Source: an uncultured Collinsella sp.
Lineage (GTDB): Bacteria; Actinomycetota; Coriobacteriia; Coriobacteriales; Coriobacteriaceae
Direction of reading: 5' to 3'
Assembly: GCA_900548365.1 (NCBI GenBank)
Contig: URKM01000004.1
Coordinates: 1 to 64,000 of the forward strand
Length of the DNA stretch: 64,000 bases
Each line of letters begins with the position of its first letter. Within the stretch, counting starts at the first letter, position 1. The position numbers were made by a program, and so were the translations under genes. This document shows positions 44,105 to 53,521 of this stretch, piece by piece. The notes beneath the pieces were generated by a model. That model was not told the DNA's origin and did no database searches. It saw only the letters and a list, made by a program, of their open reading frames with translations.

Positions 44105-45073
44105 TTAGACGCCAGGCCGGTCTATCAGCCCCGTTACCCACAAACGCAACGCGAGCTCCGAATCGCGCGATCCCTTAAGCGCCATCTCGACCTCGACGGC
44201 ATCATGGAGTGCCCGTGTAAGCTCCCCCATAGCATATCTCCTGCTCCACATGATGTGATTGCGAACCTGCCACCCCTGCAACCCCAGGGTTTCCGCCAGC
44301 CTGCGCCCATCGCCCCGACCGTCGAGAGCCTTGGCGACAATCAGTTCTCGGAGTCTACCGACGATCAAGGAGAAGATCCTTACCTCGCTTTTCGCAGGTT
44401 GCAGCGAGAGCTGCTCGAGCGTAGCATTCAGATCGCGTGCCGAAATCGCATTGAGCAGGTCCCAGGGCTTCACCTCGGCGGTCCTCACGACATAGCGCTC
44501 GACATGGTCCTTTTCTATCGTCTGCACCTGCGCGATTTCGAAGAGCTTCTTGATCTCGCTGTCCAGCAGCCGCGTGTTCTCACCCACACGGCCCACCAGC
44601 TCCTCAGCTGCCGCAGGCGTGATCGAGCCACCCCTTTGCCCCGCCATCTTCGCGACGTAGGCGGGAAGCTCGCGAAGGGATTTTGGAGAGCAATCGATCA
44701 GCGCCTTCGGCCCCACCTTGCTCGCCGCTTTATACAAGCGCGTGTTCTTCGCCAATCGCTCAGCGACGATCAGGCAGACCGTCGACGGCGATGGATGGGA
44801 GAGATATTCAACTAGCGGCTCGACAGCGGACTTGGGCAAGCGATCGCAGCCATACAGGATTACCAAGCGGAAGTCCGAGCCCATTGGAAGCGTATTGAGC
44901 GAGGCGATGATATCGTCGATCTGGGGATCGCGCGTCATATCACGCTCATCCAGATTGAAATCCATCATTCCCGTCTGCTCGAGCCGGGACTTCATGCGAG
45001 CGACAACGGTGGTGCGCCTATACTCGTCGGCGCCTACTATCAGATAAGCTGGCAACAGCTCCTTGCTCGTCAC
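44105..45073 (-). CDS. holA: DNA polymerase III subunit delta
   Basis: Clamp-loader subunit that opens the sliding clamp. The 322-residue protein has the HolA N-terminal AAA-like fold (PAYLIVGADEYRR), the segment LVILYGCDRLPKSAVEPLVEYLSHP and a helical collar domain at the end. The start is GTG 45073 with AAAGGAG upstream. The comEA-comEC-holA-rpsT order is typical, though rpsT is on the other strand. Confidence 0.92.
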   Translation of the reverse strand: MTSKELLPAYLIVGADEYRRTTVVARMKSRLEQTGMMDFNLDERDMTRDPQIDDIIASLNTLPMGSDFRLVILYGCDRLPKSAVEPLVEYLSHPSPSTVCLIVAERLAKNTRLYKAASKVGPKALIDCSPKSLRELPAYVAKMAGQRGGSITPAAAEELVGRVGENTRLLDSEIKKLFEIAQVQTIEKDHVERYVVRTAEVKPWDLLNAISARDLNATLEQLSLQPAKSEVRIFSLIVGRLRELIVAKALDGRGDGRRLAETLGLQGWQVRNHIMWSRRYAMGELTRALHDAVEVEMALKGSRDSELALRLWVTGLIDRPGV

Positions 45074-45115
45074 AACGGCTCCTTTCACGTAGCTGTACCG
45101 CACCGGGCACGTCGT

Positions 45116-47440
45116 TCATTCTAGCGAATTGCGCCTCGAAGTGCTGTACACAAGACCGTCGTCAGCCGGAGCGAGCTTTATATCTCCCCTGTCGATCGTG
45201 CATAAAAACCGGGCCCCATATGAGGCGACGGTCTCGACCGCATTTGAGCTGGGATGCCCGTACCTGTTATCCTTTCCTGCACTCGCGATTACGAGCTCGG
45301 GATCCAGAGTCGAGATGCAGTCCTCGTCGATCGATCGAGATGAACCATGATGTCCCAACTTCAGCACGGCGATATCGCCGACCCTCGAAGCATACTCGCT
45401 TGCCTCTCCAACCTCCGTATCCCCCGTGAGCAGCATGGACTCATGAGCGGGAAGGGACGCGTGCGTGACGCGCAACACGACGGAGTCGGCGTTCTCATCC
45501 CCTAGCACCGGTTCGAGCGGCCACATCATCTCACATGAGAACCCGCCTACGGAGATTCGATCCTCACAGGCTATCTCGCTGATCCTCTCCTTGTCGAATA
45601 GCTTCCCGAGTTCGGACGGCACCGCATCGGCCGCGCCTTCGGCAACGACGAGCCGGTCGACGCGAATCTGCCGAACTATTGCTGGCAAACCGCCCCAGTG
45701 GTCAAGGTCCCAATGGGTAATCACGACGGCATCAAGGTGAGTGACATGATTTCTCACCAGAGCATCCAAGGTTGCTTCATCAACCCCTGCATCAACTAAA
45801 AGCGATTGACCTCCTTCTCGGATCAGGATTGCATCACCTTGCCCCACATCGAGCACAACGACCTGTGCGGGAGAGAACCATCCCCAATAGATTACCGTGC
45901 AGGCACAGCAAGCCGAGACCGCAGACAACACCAGGACCGTAGAACACCCACCCACCGGCTCCCACCTGAGATAGAGCAACGCAGCCGCGAGATACAGGAG
46001 ATACCACCAAGGACGGCCGATCGAAACGGCGAGGGCGGCAAATGGCACGGAGGCGAGCGCCTGAACGCAGAACAGCGTAATCTCTACCACAGCCACCAAT
46101 GCGTCAAGCGCAATTCCAGCAAGGGGAAAGATCGCAGTCAAGGGCAAGATGACCAGCCCCGCCATCAGCAGGAAGGTGAAAACGGGAGCCATGATGATGT
46201 TGGCTGCCGGCGCAATGAGGGAGACCGTGCCGAAAGTCGGCGCCGTAATCGGAAGGGTCGCCCATTGGGCTGCTAAAACAACAGATAGCTCCTGCTCGAG
46301 GCTAGCAGGGACATGCCATGTCCTAAGCGTTAAGCCGATGATTGGCGACATGATGAGAATGAACAGCACGCTCGCGACGGATAGTTGGAACCCAAGGTCG
46401 TAAACGGACGCCGGCTCTACCGCCACCATACCCATGACTGCGATCGAAAGCCCCGACAGGGCGTGGTCGCGCCTCCCCAGTAGGCGTGCGGACGTAGAAG
46501 CCGCGACCATCAGGAAGCTCCTCATGGCAGACGGCGACGCCCCGCAGAACAGCACATATGAAAGCATGACGAATAGCAGCAGCGTCATCCTAACACGATG
46601 ATGCGCACCCGTTTTTAATAGAAAGGATTCCAAAAGCGAGACGATGCAAGCGAGGTGACCGCCGGAGACGGCGACGAGATGGCTCAGCCCTGTTGCAGAA
46701 AACCAATCCATAGACTCATCGCTGTTGAGCTCCGTCGTTCTTCCGCACACCAGTCCCGCCAACAGGGCTCGAGACGGACTATCGGCGGGCTGTACGACAT
46801 GCAATAGGTTAGAACGAATCTGCTCGATGAGCGAAGCCGACCTCCGAACACCCCCGATAACCGCAGGCCGCACGACTCCACGCGCCCCCTTCATGAATCG
46901 AGATCGATCCCACTCGGCATCGCCGAGCCTGGTGAAATGACCCTTGAACGTCACAACCGTTCCAGCCTCATAGCTTTCATCAGTCTTCAGGTCGACCATG
47001 AACGAACGATCGTCGGCTTCAAGCCGCGCAAGGGCGCTCGAACCGTACTCGCCTACCCGTGGATCACTAAGGACGACGGCATCTCCCTGCACAATGGCGC
47101 CGTTTTCGAATCCTTGCACAGAAAGGACGGTGCGTGCATACCAGATAATGCTTGCCGATACTCCCAAGAGGATCGAGAGAAAGAGAATCCAGGCTTGCAA
47201 TCGGCGCGACCCGCGATCGACAAGCCGAAGCGCGCCCATCGCGCAAAGCAGCAAAGAGCATCCTATGATGAAGATACAGCCGGCGAAGGACAGCGAACCA
47301 CCGCCCAGATACAGCTCCCAGAAGGCCTGCGTCGCGAAAGCGCATGCGCAGGCGACTCCGCAGGCGCAATATAACGTTACGGGAATGCTCGGACGGGGAA
47401 TCCGGCGGTCATCCGATACATCGAGATCGGCAACGTTCAT
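45116..47440 (-). CDS. comEC: Competence membrane protein ComEC (DNA uptake channel)
   Basis: Transports single-stranded DNA across the membrane in transformation. The 774 residues carry an N-terminal DUF4131 region with membrane helices, the Competence domain (SGLVCGRTTELNSDESMDWFSATGLSHLVAVSGGHL-type context, many helices to about 510), and a C-terminal metallo-beta-lactamase domain (LDVGQGDAILIREGGQSLLVDAG; THWDLDHWGG). Intact. The start overlaps comEA by 4 bases (ATGA). Confidence 0.94.
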   Translation of the reverse strand: MNVADLDVSDDRRIPRPSIPVTLYCACGVACACAFATQAFWELYLGGGSLSFAGCIFIIGCSLLLCAMGALRLVDRGSRRLQAWILFLSILLGVSASIIWYARTVLSVQGFENGAIVQGDAVVLSDPRVGEYGSSALARLEADDRSFMVDLKTDESYEAGTVVTFKGHFTRLGDAEWDRSRFMKGARGVVRPAVIGGVRRSASLIEQIRSNLLHVVQPADSPSRALLAGLVCGRTTELNSDESMDWFSATGLSHLVAVSGGHLACIVSLLESFLLKTGAHHRVRMTLLLFVMLSYVLFCGASPSAMRSFLMVAASTSARLLGRRDHALSGLSIAVMGMVAVEPASVYDLGFQLSVASVLFILIMSPIIGLTLRTWHVPASLEQELSVVLAAQWATLPITAPTFGTVSLIAPAANIIMAPVFTFLLMAGLVILPLTAIFPLAGIALDALVAVVEITLFCVQALASVPFAALAVSIGRPWWYLLYLAAALLYLRWEPVGGCSTVLVLSAVSACCACTVIYWGWFSPAQVVVLDVGQGDAILIREGGQSLLVDAGVDEATLDALVRNHVTHLDAVVITHWDLDHWGGLPAIVRQIRVDRLVVAEGAADAVPSELGKLFDKERISEIACEDRISVGGFSCEMMWPLEPVLGDENADSVVLRVTHASLPAHESMLLTGDTEVGEASEYASRVGDIAVLKLGHHGSSRSIDEDCISTLDPELVIASAGKDNRYGHPSSNAVETVASYGARFLCTIDRGDIKLAPADDGLVYSTSRRNSLE

Positions 47441-48120
47441 AAGCAGATGCCATCTTTCAGCTTTTCGAACTTCTTCTCCCCTATTCCGTCAACAAGCATC
47501 AGATCCTCGAGCGAGCTAAATCCACCCTCTTTCTCTCTGAATTCGACGATCGCCTGAGCGGTCGCCGGGCCGACGCCGGGAAGACCGTCGAGCTCCTCAG
47601 CAGACGCGCTATTGATACTGATGGGAGCGCCATCGCCCTGGGCGGGGGACGAAGGTGCAGCCGCACCAGATTCCGAATCGTCGACCTTATCGTTTATCGA
47701 AGGAACTTGGATTTTTTGCCCATCGACCACCAGGGAGGCGCGATTCAACGAGGAAAGAGCGGCATCATCCGTTGTACCGCCCGCGGCAAGAAGAGCATCT
47801 TGAACCCGAGACCCCTCTTCGAGCTCGTAGACGCCGGGGGATGCAACGGCACCGCTCACATCGACAACCAGCAATACGGCAGTTCGCTCCTCCGTGGCCT
47901 CAGCAGCGACCTCATGGTCCTCAGTCGGTCTCTGCGCTTTCCCCGAAGAAATCGCTACGGGCTCACCGAAAGGTCTCGCACAGAGCATTCCCGCAGCCAG
48001 CGATGCGCATGCAAGCAACGCGCCGACCGCGAGCAGCGCCTGCTTCCCAGAGCTCAATCGAGATAACCGGGTCTTCAGGGACGATCGCATCCCCTGTCCT
48101 TCATTACCAAGCTGCGCCAT
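47437..48120 (-). CDS. comEA: Competence DNA receptor ComEA
   Basis: A 227-residue membrane-tethered DNA-binding protein: a membrane helix at about 27-46, an SLBB domain at about 84-145 (VDVSGAVASPGVYEL), an Asp/Ser-rich linker, and a helix-hairpin-helix pair at about 165-227 (INSASAEELDGLPGVGPATAQAI; LMLVDGIGEKKFEKLK). GGGAGG precedes the ATG. It is coupled to comEC, so the cell has the core uptake machine; comEB-like deaminase is elsewhere. Confidence 0.93.
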   Translation of the reverse strand: MAQLGNEGQGMRSSLKTRLSRLSSGKQALLAVGALLACASLAAGMLCARPFGEPVAISSGKAQRPTEDHEVAAEATEERTAVLLVVDVSGAVASPGVYELEEGSRVQDALLAAGGTTDDAALSSLNRASLVVDGQKIQVPSINDKVDDSESGAAAPSSPAQGDGAPISINSASAEELDGLPGVGPATAQAIVEFREKEGGFSSLEDLMLVDGIGEKKFEKLKDGICL

Positions 48121-48280
48121 ACCATCGCCTCCCTTCCTACCATAATCAGATAAAAGAAGAGAAGATGACGACGATCAGGGAGATAGCGGAAGGGGGACGA
48201 ACCGTTCTCCAACACTTATCCCACTGACGTGAAAGGATGTTGAAGCAGCCCATGGAATGAGCGCGGAATCCCGCGAGACG

Positions 48281-48313
48281 AAAAAGAACCCCATGGAGGA
48301 CCAGGGGGTTCTT
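48281..48313 (-). terminator. Terminator after thiI
   Basis: On the minus strand AAGAACCCC pairs with GGGGTTCTT (9 bp), followed by TTTCG, 29 bases past the thiI stop and before comEA. The comEA promoter must lie between here and 48121, but I see no clear element. Confidence 0.8.
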
Positions 48314-48341
48314 CGCAAAAGAGCAGCAACTGGAAGGCGGC

Positions 48342-49631
48342 CTACGCAGGCACCGTTTCGCCTGAAGACGCGGCTTCATCGGATTCCGAATGGGCTCGAG
48401 AGCAATAGCGCACCTCGAGTTCATCGTGACGTTCACGCAGGCAACGAGGGGGCTTATAGGTCACGGTGGGGAAATCGACATATTCAACCGTATCGACCAG
48501 ATGTTGGATCATAGCCTCATGGTCGAACATCTCCCAAGCCTCGTGAACCTCATCGAGCTTCGCATGCGTCTCGGGTCGCCGCGGCATGAACAAGGTGCAG
48601 CAGTCCGGAGCGACCTCGGTCGAGATGTCATAGGTGCCGATCGATTCGGCTCGCGCGATGATCTCTTGCTTATCCGAGCCGATGAGGGGACGAAAGACGG
48701 GAATATCGACCACTTCGTTAACAGCCATGATGTTCTCAAGCGTTTGGGAGGCAACCTGCCCCAGCGACTCGCCGGTAACAAGCGCCTTGGCCCCCTCGAA
48801 ACTCGCGATGCGCTCGGCGACGGCGTACATTACGCGCCGATACATGATGACGCGCAAATCACTCGGACACGCCAGGGAGATCTCTCGCTGGCAATCGCCA
48901 AACGGAACGACGTAGAGACGTCCGATCTGGATACCCGGACGAAGCGCCTCGATGATATCCCGGCACAGGTATTCGCTGGTATCGGCGGTCTGGGGTCGAC
49001 CGGAAAAATGCACGGGAACCGTGACGGCACCGCGTCGCGCGATCATCCAGGTTGCAACCGGAGAATCGATACCTGAGGAAAGCAGCGTTACGACCTTGCC
49101 CGCGCTTCCCTGGGGCAGGCCGCCGACACCTCGCTCCGATCGAGCGTACACATAGACGCTGCCCTGGACGACCAAAACGTGAACGGGAGCATCGCAGCCC
49201 TTCATCAGGACCTTTTTATCGGGAAATGCCTCGCACAGGTATTCGCCGACCTGACGATTGAGGTCCATGGAGGTAAGCTCGTAATCGGTGTTCGACCGCT
49301 TCGCGACGACTTTGAAGGAATCGAACGGTCCAAACTCGAGCAGCGCCCTGCGCGCGGCTTCGCAATACTCATGAGGGTCGCGATTCGTGTGGAAGGCAAG
49401 GGATACGCGGGCGACCCCGGGTATCGTGGAGATGATAGGGAACGCCTCCTCAGCCTGGCCCTTAACGGAAAACGCGACGAGGATATGGCCCGAGATGCGC
49501 GTTATCGTGGCAACGGAAAAGGCGGCCAAAGCCGCCTTGATGTTATCCATGAGGATGCGCTCGAACCGTGCTCTATTCTTACCCTTGAGCCCTATCTCAT
49601 GATAGTGCACAAGGCAGACGCGGCTCGCCAT
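48342..49631 (-). CDS. thiI: tRNA sulfurtransferase ThiI
   Basis: Makes 4-thiouridine in tRNA and may feed sulfur to thiamine synthesis. The 429 residues hold an N-terminal ferredoxin-like/THUMP region, then the adenylating PP-loop SSGIDSPVATWMIA and the conserved PDCCTLFMPRRPETHA. The C-terminal rhodanese domain of the enterobacterial enzyme is absent, as is usual in Gram-positives. It starts just after rpoZ, as last gene of mihF-gmk-rpoZ-thiI. Confidence 0.93.
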   Translation of the reverse strand: MASRVCLVHYHEIGLKGKNRARFERILMDNIKAALAAFSVATITRISGHILVAFSVKGQAEEAFPIISTIPGVARVSLAFHTNRDPHEYCEAARRALLEFGPFDSFKVVAKRSNTDYELTSMDLNRQVGEYLCEAFPDKKVLMKGCDAPVHVLVVQGSVYVYARSERGVGGLPQGSAGKVVTLLSSGIDSPVATWMIARRGAVTVPVHFSGRPQTADTSEYLCRDIIEALRPGIQIGRLYVVPFGDCQREISLACPSDLRVIMYRRVMYAVAERIASFEGAKALVTGESLGQVASQTLENIMAVNEVVDIPVFRPLIGSDKQEIIARAESIGTYDISTEVAPDCCTLFMPRRPETHAKLDEVHEAWEMFDHEAMIQHLVDTVEYVDFPTVTYKPPRCLRERHDELEVRYCSRAHSESDEAASSGETVPA

Positions 49632-49634
49632 ATC

Positions 49635-49916
49635 TTATTCTTCCGAAGACTTGTGGCCGAGCGCCTCTTCGTAGCGGTCCTCCTCATAGGAGATGCTGCC
49701 GTCGACGAGCTCTTCCATGGCCATGGAGATGGTGTCCTTGCCGGAAAGGGCGATCGTGATATCGTCGATATCCTGTACGGCGAGAACACGGCTGTGCTGC
49801 TCGCGAAGCATGCTATTGATGTCGCAAGCGCGCTTGGAAGCGAGGGAGGCGAGCAGGAAACGGTTGTTGTCCGTCTTATCGAGCAGATCGTCGATATTGG
49901 GCTTTACAACAGACAC
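49635..49916 (-). CDS. rpoZ: RNA polymerase omega subunit
   Basis: Stabilises the beta' subunit. The 93 residues have the family core NRFLLASLASKRACDINSMLR and an acidic C-terminus. The start is GTG. gmk lies 5 bases upstream; gmk-rpoZ is the standard pair. Confidence 0.94.
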   Translation of the reverse strand: MSVVKPNIDDLLDKTDNNRFLLASLASKRACDINSMLREQHSRVLAVQDIDDITIALSGKDTISMAMEELVDGSISYEEDRYEEALGHKSSEE

Positions 49917-49921
49917 GAGAA

Positions 49922-50491
49922 TCAGTTCCTTTCGTACGTAGAAAGAATCGAGGCGAGCTCATCGATAGCCGCATCGAGGTCATCGTTGACCAAGCGCACA
50001 TCATACGAATCAGCGAGCTCGAGTTCATGGCGGGCGTTTGCAAGACGAAGCGCGATCGACTCCTCGCTTTCCGTGCCGCGACCAACAAGCCGCTGCTCGA
50101 GAACGGTGAGGGACGGCGGCTCGATAAATACGAGCACGGCATCGGGAAAGCGCTTCTTAACCATCAACGCGCCCTGCACATCGATTTCAAGAATCAGCGA
50201 ATGCCCGTCGGCGAGCTTGCTCTTCACTTCTGAGACAAGCGTGCCATAGCGATGATCGTGAACCTGGGCCCATTCGACGAACTCGCCCCGTTCGACCTTC
50301 GCACTGAACTCTTCCTCGGATAAAAAGTAATAGTTAACGCCGTCGACCTCGCCGACGCGCGGCTTCCTTGTGGTAGCGGAAACCGTCAGGCCCAGTTCGG
50401 GAAGACGCTCGCGCACCCGCGCGACAAGCGTCCCCTTCCCTGCACCTGACGGTCCAGAAATCACAAAGAGCTTTGAATCGAGGGAGCTCAC
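49922..50491 (-). CDS. gmk: Guanylate kinase
   Basis: Phosphorylates GMP to GDP with ATP. The 189-residue enzyme has P-loop GPSGAGKG at 13-20, SATTRKPRVGEVDGVNYYF (GMP binding) and the usual lid. The GTG start immediately follows the mihF stop codon (TAAGTG), so translation is coupled. Confidence 0.96.
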   Translation of the reverse strand: MSSLDSKLFVISGPSGAGKGTLVARVRERLPELGLTVSATTRKPRVGEVDGVNYYFLSEEEFSAKVERGEFVEWAQVHDHRYGTLVSEVKSKLADGHSLILEIDVQGALMVKKRFPDAVLVFIEPPSLTVLEQRLVGRGTESEESIALRLANARHELELADSYDVRLVNDDLDAAIDELASILSTYERN

Positions 50492-50800
50492 TTACTTATT
50501 GAGCTGCTCAAGCAGCTGCTCGCGCTGGCGAACGCCGAGGCCCTGCACGCGGCGGGTGGCGGAGATACCGAGCTCATCCATGATCTTGGCAGCCTTAGCC
50601 TTGCCATAACCAGGAAGGGACTCGATGAGGGTGGAAACCTTCATACGAGACGCGATCGGATCCTCAGAGTTCAAAACGGACTCCAGGGTCACATCGCCCT
50701 TCTTAATCTGCTCGCGGAGCTCTGCACGAGCATGGCGAGCGGCAGCGGCCTTCTCCAGAGCAGCCTTGCGCTGCTCGTCGGTAAGCTGAGGAAGAGCCAT
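50492..50800 (-). CDS. mihF: Actinobacterial integration host factor mIHF
   Basis: A 102-residue nucleoid protein of the actinobacterial IHF family, unrelated to HU-like IHF. It binds DNA through a helix-two-turn-helix at the C-terminal half (STLIESLPGYGKAKAAKIMDELGI). LTDEQRKAALEKAAAARHARAELR is the family N-terminus. ATG 50800 follows GGAGG. The mihF-gmk-rpoZ order is the mycobacterial one and is a strong phylum marker. Confidence 0.96.
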   Translation of the reverse strand: MALPQLTDEQRKAALEKAAAARHARAELREQIKKGDVTLESVLNSEDPIASRMKVSTLIESLPGYGKAKAAKIMDELGISATRRVQGLGVRQREQLLEQLNK

Positions 50801-50879
50801 TGAAACCTCCAAATGACTTGGTTACTACTTTAGAATATTCGTCTTTACCTGCGAAAAGGCATTCCGAATATCGAACGAC

Positions 50880-50885
50880 AGTATA
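50880..50885 (-). promoter_or_regulatory. Probable -10 of the mihF operon
   Basis: TATACT on the minus strand, 80 bases before the mihF start, in the 199-base gap after pyrF. No clear -35. I see no terminator for the pyr genes in this gap. Confidence 0.4.
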
Positions 50886-50999
50886 GCTTAGACGAACGGG
50901 TGTGCAGTTTCAAGAGAATTAGGCCATCTACTTGCCAAAACTCCGCTATTTCATAGAACGTGCGCGAAGTTTCCGCAGGATAGACGCGTGCGTAAAGAC

Positions 51000-51722
51000 C
51001 TACTCGACCCCAAGAAGCTCGGACACGATAGCCTCGAACGCGGCGACGGGATCGTTGGAGCCGGTGATGGGCCTGCCCACGACGATATGGCTCGCTCCGT
51101 TGCGAATGGCATCGGCGGGCGTCGCGACGCGCGATTGGTCGCCGAGTTCGGCGCCGACCGGTCGAACGCCAGGGGTCACGACCAGTCCGTCCTCCCCTAC
51201 GATCTGGCGCATGCGAGCCGCCTCGCGCGGGGAGCACACGACGCCGTCGACGCCGCTGGCGCGTGCCAAGCCCGCCAGGCGCTCCGCTTCGACAGCGACG
51301 TCCTCGTTGATGCCGATTTCGGCAAGAGACTGCTGGTTCATGCTGGTAAGCACCGTGATGGCAACCAGATTGGGCCGCTCCCCGCGGACAAGCGCCGCGT
51401 CCTCGGCACCTTCGCGGCATGCGGAGAGCATCGCGGCGGAACCCAGCCCGTGCACCGACATGAGGTCGGCGCCGGCCAAGGCGGCGGAGCGTGCCGCACC
51501 GCGAACCTGATGAGGGATATCGTGGAACTTGAGGTCCAAGAACACCTTGAACCCCCGATCCTTGAACTCGCGGACGATGGAAGGCCCCTCGGCATAGAAC
51601 AACGTCATGCCGACCTTGAGCCAAACGGCGTGACCCGCCAACGCATCGGCGAGCTCGAGAGCACGGTCTCGATCGCAATCGATCGCGACGATGATTCGGT
51701 CGCGAGCCTGTCCATCTAGCAT
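51000..51722 (-). CDS. pyrF: Orotidine 5'-phosphate decarboxylase
   Basis: Last step to UMP. The 240-residue enzyme has the active-site cluster around DLKFHDIPHQV and IVAIDCD at the start, with GVRPVGAELGDQSRVATPADAI near the phosphate site. ATG 51722 overlaps the pyrD end by 7 bases. Order is pyrK-pyrD-pyrF. Confidence 0.96.
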   Translation of the reverse strand: MLDGQARDRIIVAIDCDRDRALELADALAGHAVWLKVGMTLFYAEGPSIVREFKDRGFKVFLDLKFHDIPHQVRGAARSAALAGADLMSVHGLGSAAMLSACREGAEDAALVRGERPNLVAITVLTSMNQQSLAEIGINEDVAVEAERLAGLARASGVDGVVCSPREAARMRQIVGEDGLVVTPGVRPVGAELGDQSRVATPADAIRNGASHIVVGRPITGSNDPVAAFEAIVSELLGVE

Positions 51723-52639
51723 TCGAAGGCTCCAATCAGCTCGTTTATATCGGAGACGCCCTGGGACTCCGCCCATGCCTCAAGCTCCTCGAGCACGCGC
51801 AGCGACGCGGCGGGATCGATGAAGTTCGCCATGCCGACGGCAACGCAGGTGGCGCCCGCGAGGATCATCTCCGCCGCGTCCTCGCCGGACATCACGCCGC
51901 CGACGCCGCAGATGGGAATGTCAACGGCCTTCGCGGCCTCCCACACCATTCTGACGGCGATGGGGTGGCACAAGGGGCCCGATAGCCCGCCGGTGGGCTT
52001 GGAAAGCTTGGACCTGCGCGTCTTCACATCGATGGCCATGCCGGGGATGGAGTTGATGACCGTGAGGCCGTTAGCACCCTCTGCTTCCAGAGCGCGCGCG
52101 ATCTCGGGGATGCGGACCGGGGCCATCTTCACGAACAGGGGGCGATCGGTCACCTTGCGGCAGGCGCGCATGACCTCAGCGGCGCCTTCGGGGGTCGAAC
52201 CGCATGCAGCTCCCCCTGCGGCGATGTTGGGACAGCTCACGTTGATCTCGAAACCGGCTGCCCAGGGGCAGAGCTCGCAAAACATTTCGAGCGCGCGGAC
52301 ATATTCCTCGGTGGAATGGCCCGCGACCTGACAGATGACGCTCGTGCCCGCTTCGGAGAGCTCGGAAAGCCACGGGCCCGATTCGGCCGCGAAGGCGGCG
52401 ACACCCGGATTCTGCAAGCCCACGGAGTTCATCATGCCACCGGGCACCTCGGTCATACGAGGAGCGGGATTGCCGGGCCACGGCTCCGCCGCGCAGCCCT
52501 TCGTCGTGATAGCGCCCAGTCGCGAGACATCCATCAACTCGCTGAACTGCCAACCGTATCCAAACGTGCCGGAAGCGGTGTTTACGGGATTCTTCATCTT
52601 CACGCCGCCGAAATCGACGGCCATCTTCACCTTGCTCAC
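51716..52639 (-). CDS. pyrD: Dihydroorotate dehydrogenase B, catalytic subunit
   Basis: Oxidises dihydroorotate to orotate on FMN. The 307-residue protein is class 1B: NTASGTFGYG, the NVSCPNIAAGG segment with the active-site cysteine loop (C near residue 130), and GVGGVMSGEDAAEMILAGA for FMN. The GTG start overlaps the pyrK stop (GTGA), so the subunits are translated together; PyrK passes the electrons to NAD. Confidence 0.95.
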   Translation of the reverse strand: MSKVKMAVDFGGVKMKNPVNTASGTFGYGWQFSELMDVSRLGAITTKGCAAEPWPGNPAPRMTEVPGGMMNSVGLQNPGVAAFAAESGPWLSELSEAGTSVICQVAGHSTEEYVRALEMFCELCPWAAGFEINVSCPNIAAGGAACGSTPEGAAEVMRACRKVTDRPLFVKMAPVRIPEIARALEAEGANGLTVINSIPGMAIDVKTRRSKLSKPTGGLSGPLCHPIAVRMVWEAAKAVDIPICGVGGVMSGEDAAEMILAGATCVAVGMANFIDPAASLRVLEELEAWAESQGVSDINELIGAFEC

Positions 52640-53430
52640 CAGACCACCACCTTCGTCGCATCGAAAACGGGCCCGCACATGCATGCGCCCTTCATACCGT
52701 CGGTCGTTTCGACATTGCACGTGCTGCACGCACCGAAGCCGCAGCTCATCATGCGCTCGAGAGATGCCTCGCAGACGATTCCCCCAGCGGCGGCGGCTTC
52801 TGCGACCTTCTTCATCATGACGCCGGGACCGCAGGTGGCGATATAGTCATATTCGTTGCGGGAGATAAGGTCCGCAAGCAGATCGGTGCAGAAGCCATGA
52901 TGGCCGGCGGAGCCGTCATCGGTGGCCAGGGCCAGTTCGGAAACGCCTGCAGCCTTGAACTCCTCGACGCCAACCATCGAATCGGCGCTCGAAGCGCCGA
53001 TGACCGCGTCATACGCGATACCCCTAGAGGCAAGGTCGCGGCCGAGGCACAGAACGGGCGGGACGCCGATGCCGCCACCGACGACGAGGGCCTTCTTGCA
53101 TCCCTCGGGAACGGTCCACCCGTGACCGCCGGGACCCAGCAGGTCGCTGGAAAAACCGGGCTTCCAAGCGGACATGAGCTCGGTGCCGTCTCCAACGACG
53201 GCGTACCACATCTCGACGGTACCGTCCTGCGGACACGCCGAAGCATAGCTCAGCGGGATGCGCAGGAGGCTCATGGCATTGCCGGGAACGCGTATATTGA
53301 CGAATTGACCGGGTTTCAGCATACTCGCAAGCTTCGGAGCCTCGATGACGAGCGAAAAGACGCCTTGGGCGATCCGCTCGTTGGAGACAACGGTGAAATC
53401 ATGCATGCGAGCAGGAGAGGGCGTAGGCAT
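52636..53430 (-). CDS. pyrK: Dihydroorotate dehydrogenase B, electron-transfer subunit
   Basis: Iron-sulfur flavoprotein of 264 residues that moves electrons from PyrD to NAD. It has an FAD-binding beta barrel (RVPGNAMSLLRIPLSYAS), an NAD domain (ALVVGGGIGVPPVL) and a C-terminal 2Fe-2S site with four Cys in CGFGACSTCNVETTDGMKGAC-type context. ATG 53430 with AAGGAG 5 bases upstream. The unit has its own leader with a hairpin. Confidence 0.95.
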   Translation of the reverse strand: MPTPSPARMHDFTVVSNERIAQGVFSLVIEAPKLASMLKPGQFVNIRVPGNAMSLLRIPLSYASACPQDGTVEMWYAVVGDGTELMSAWKPGFSSDLLGPGGHGWTVPEGCKKALVVGGGIGVPPVLCLGRDLASRGIAYDAVIGASSADSMVGVEEFKAAGVSELALATDDGSAGHHGFCTDLLADLISRNEYDYIATCGPGVMMKKVAEAAAAGGIVCEASLERMMSCGFGACSTCNVETTDGMKGACMCGPVFDATKVVVW

Positions 53431-53462
53431 ATGCACTCCTTACCTGACCGACTGGATATAGA

Positions 53463-53517
53463 TAAGGCCGTGCGCGCTGGTGCGAGACACGGCCTTACGC
53501 TTCATGCTATCTTAGCA
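53463..53517 (-). promoter_or_regulatory. pyrKDF promoter and leader hairpin
   Basis: On the minus strand an extended -10 TGCTAAGAT (53517-53509) just after pyrC, then within the leader TAAGGCCGTG and CACGGCCTTA (10 bp, 53497-53463). TATCTATATCC follows, so it is only a weak terminator. It suggests that pyrKDF can be transcribed and controlled apart from pyrRBC. Confidence 0.5.
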
Positions 53518-53521
53518 AACT

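Noticed and set aside
50886..50999. Terminator for the pyr genes between pyrF and mihF
   Set aside because: GC-rich repeats ACGTGCGCG and CGCGTGCGT look alike but are not complementary, and no T run follows.
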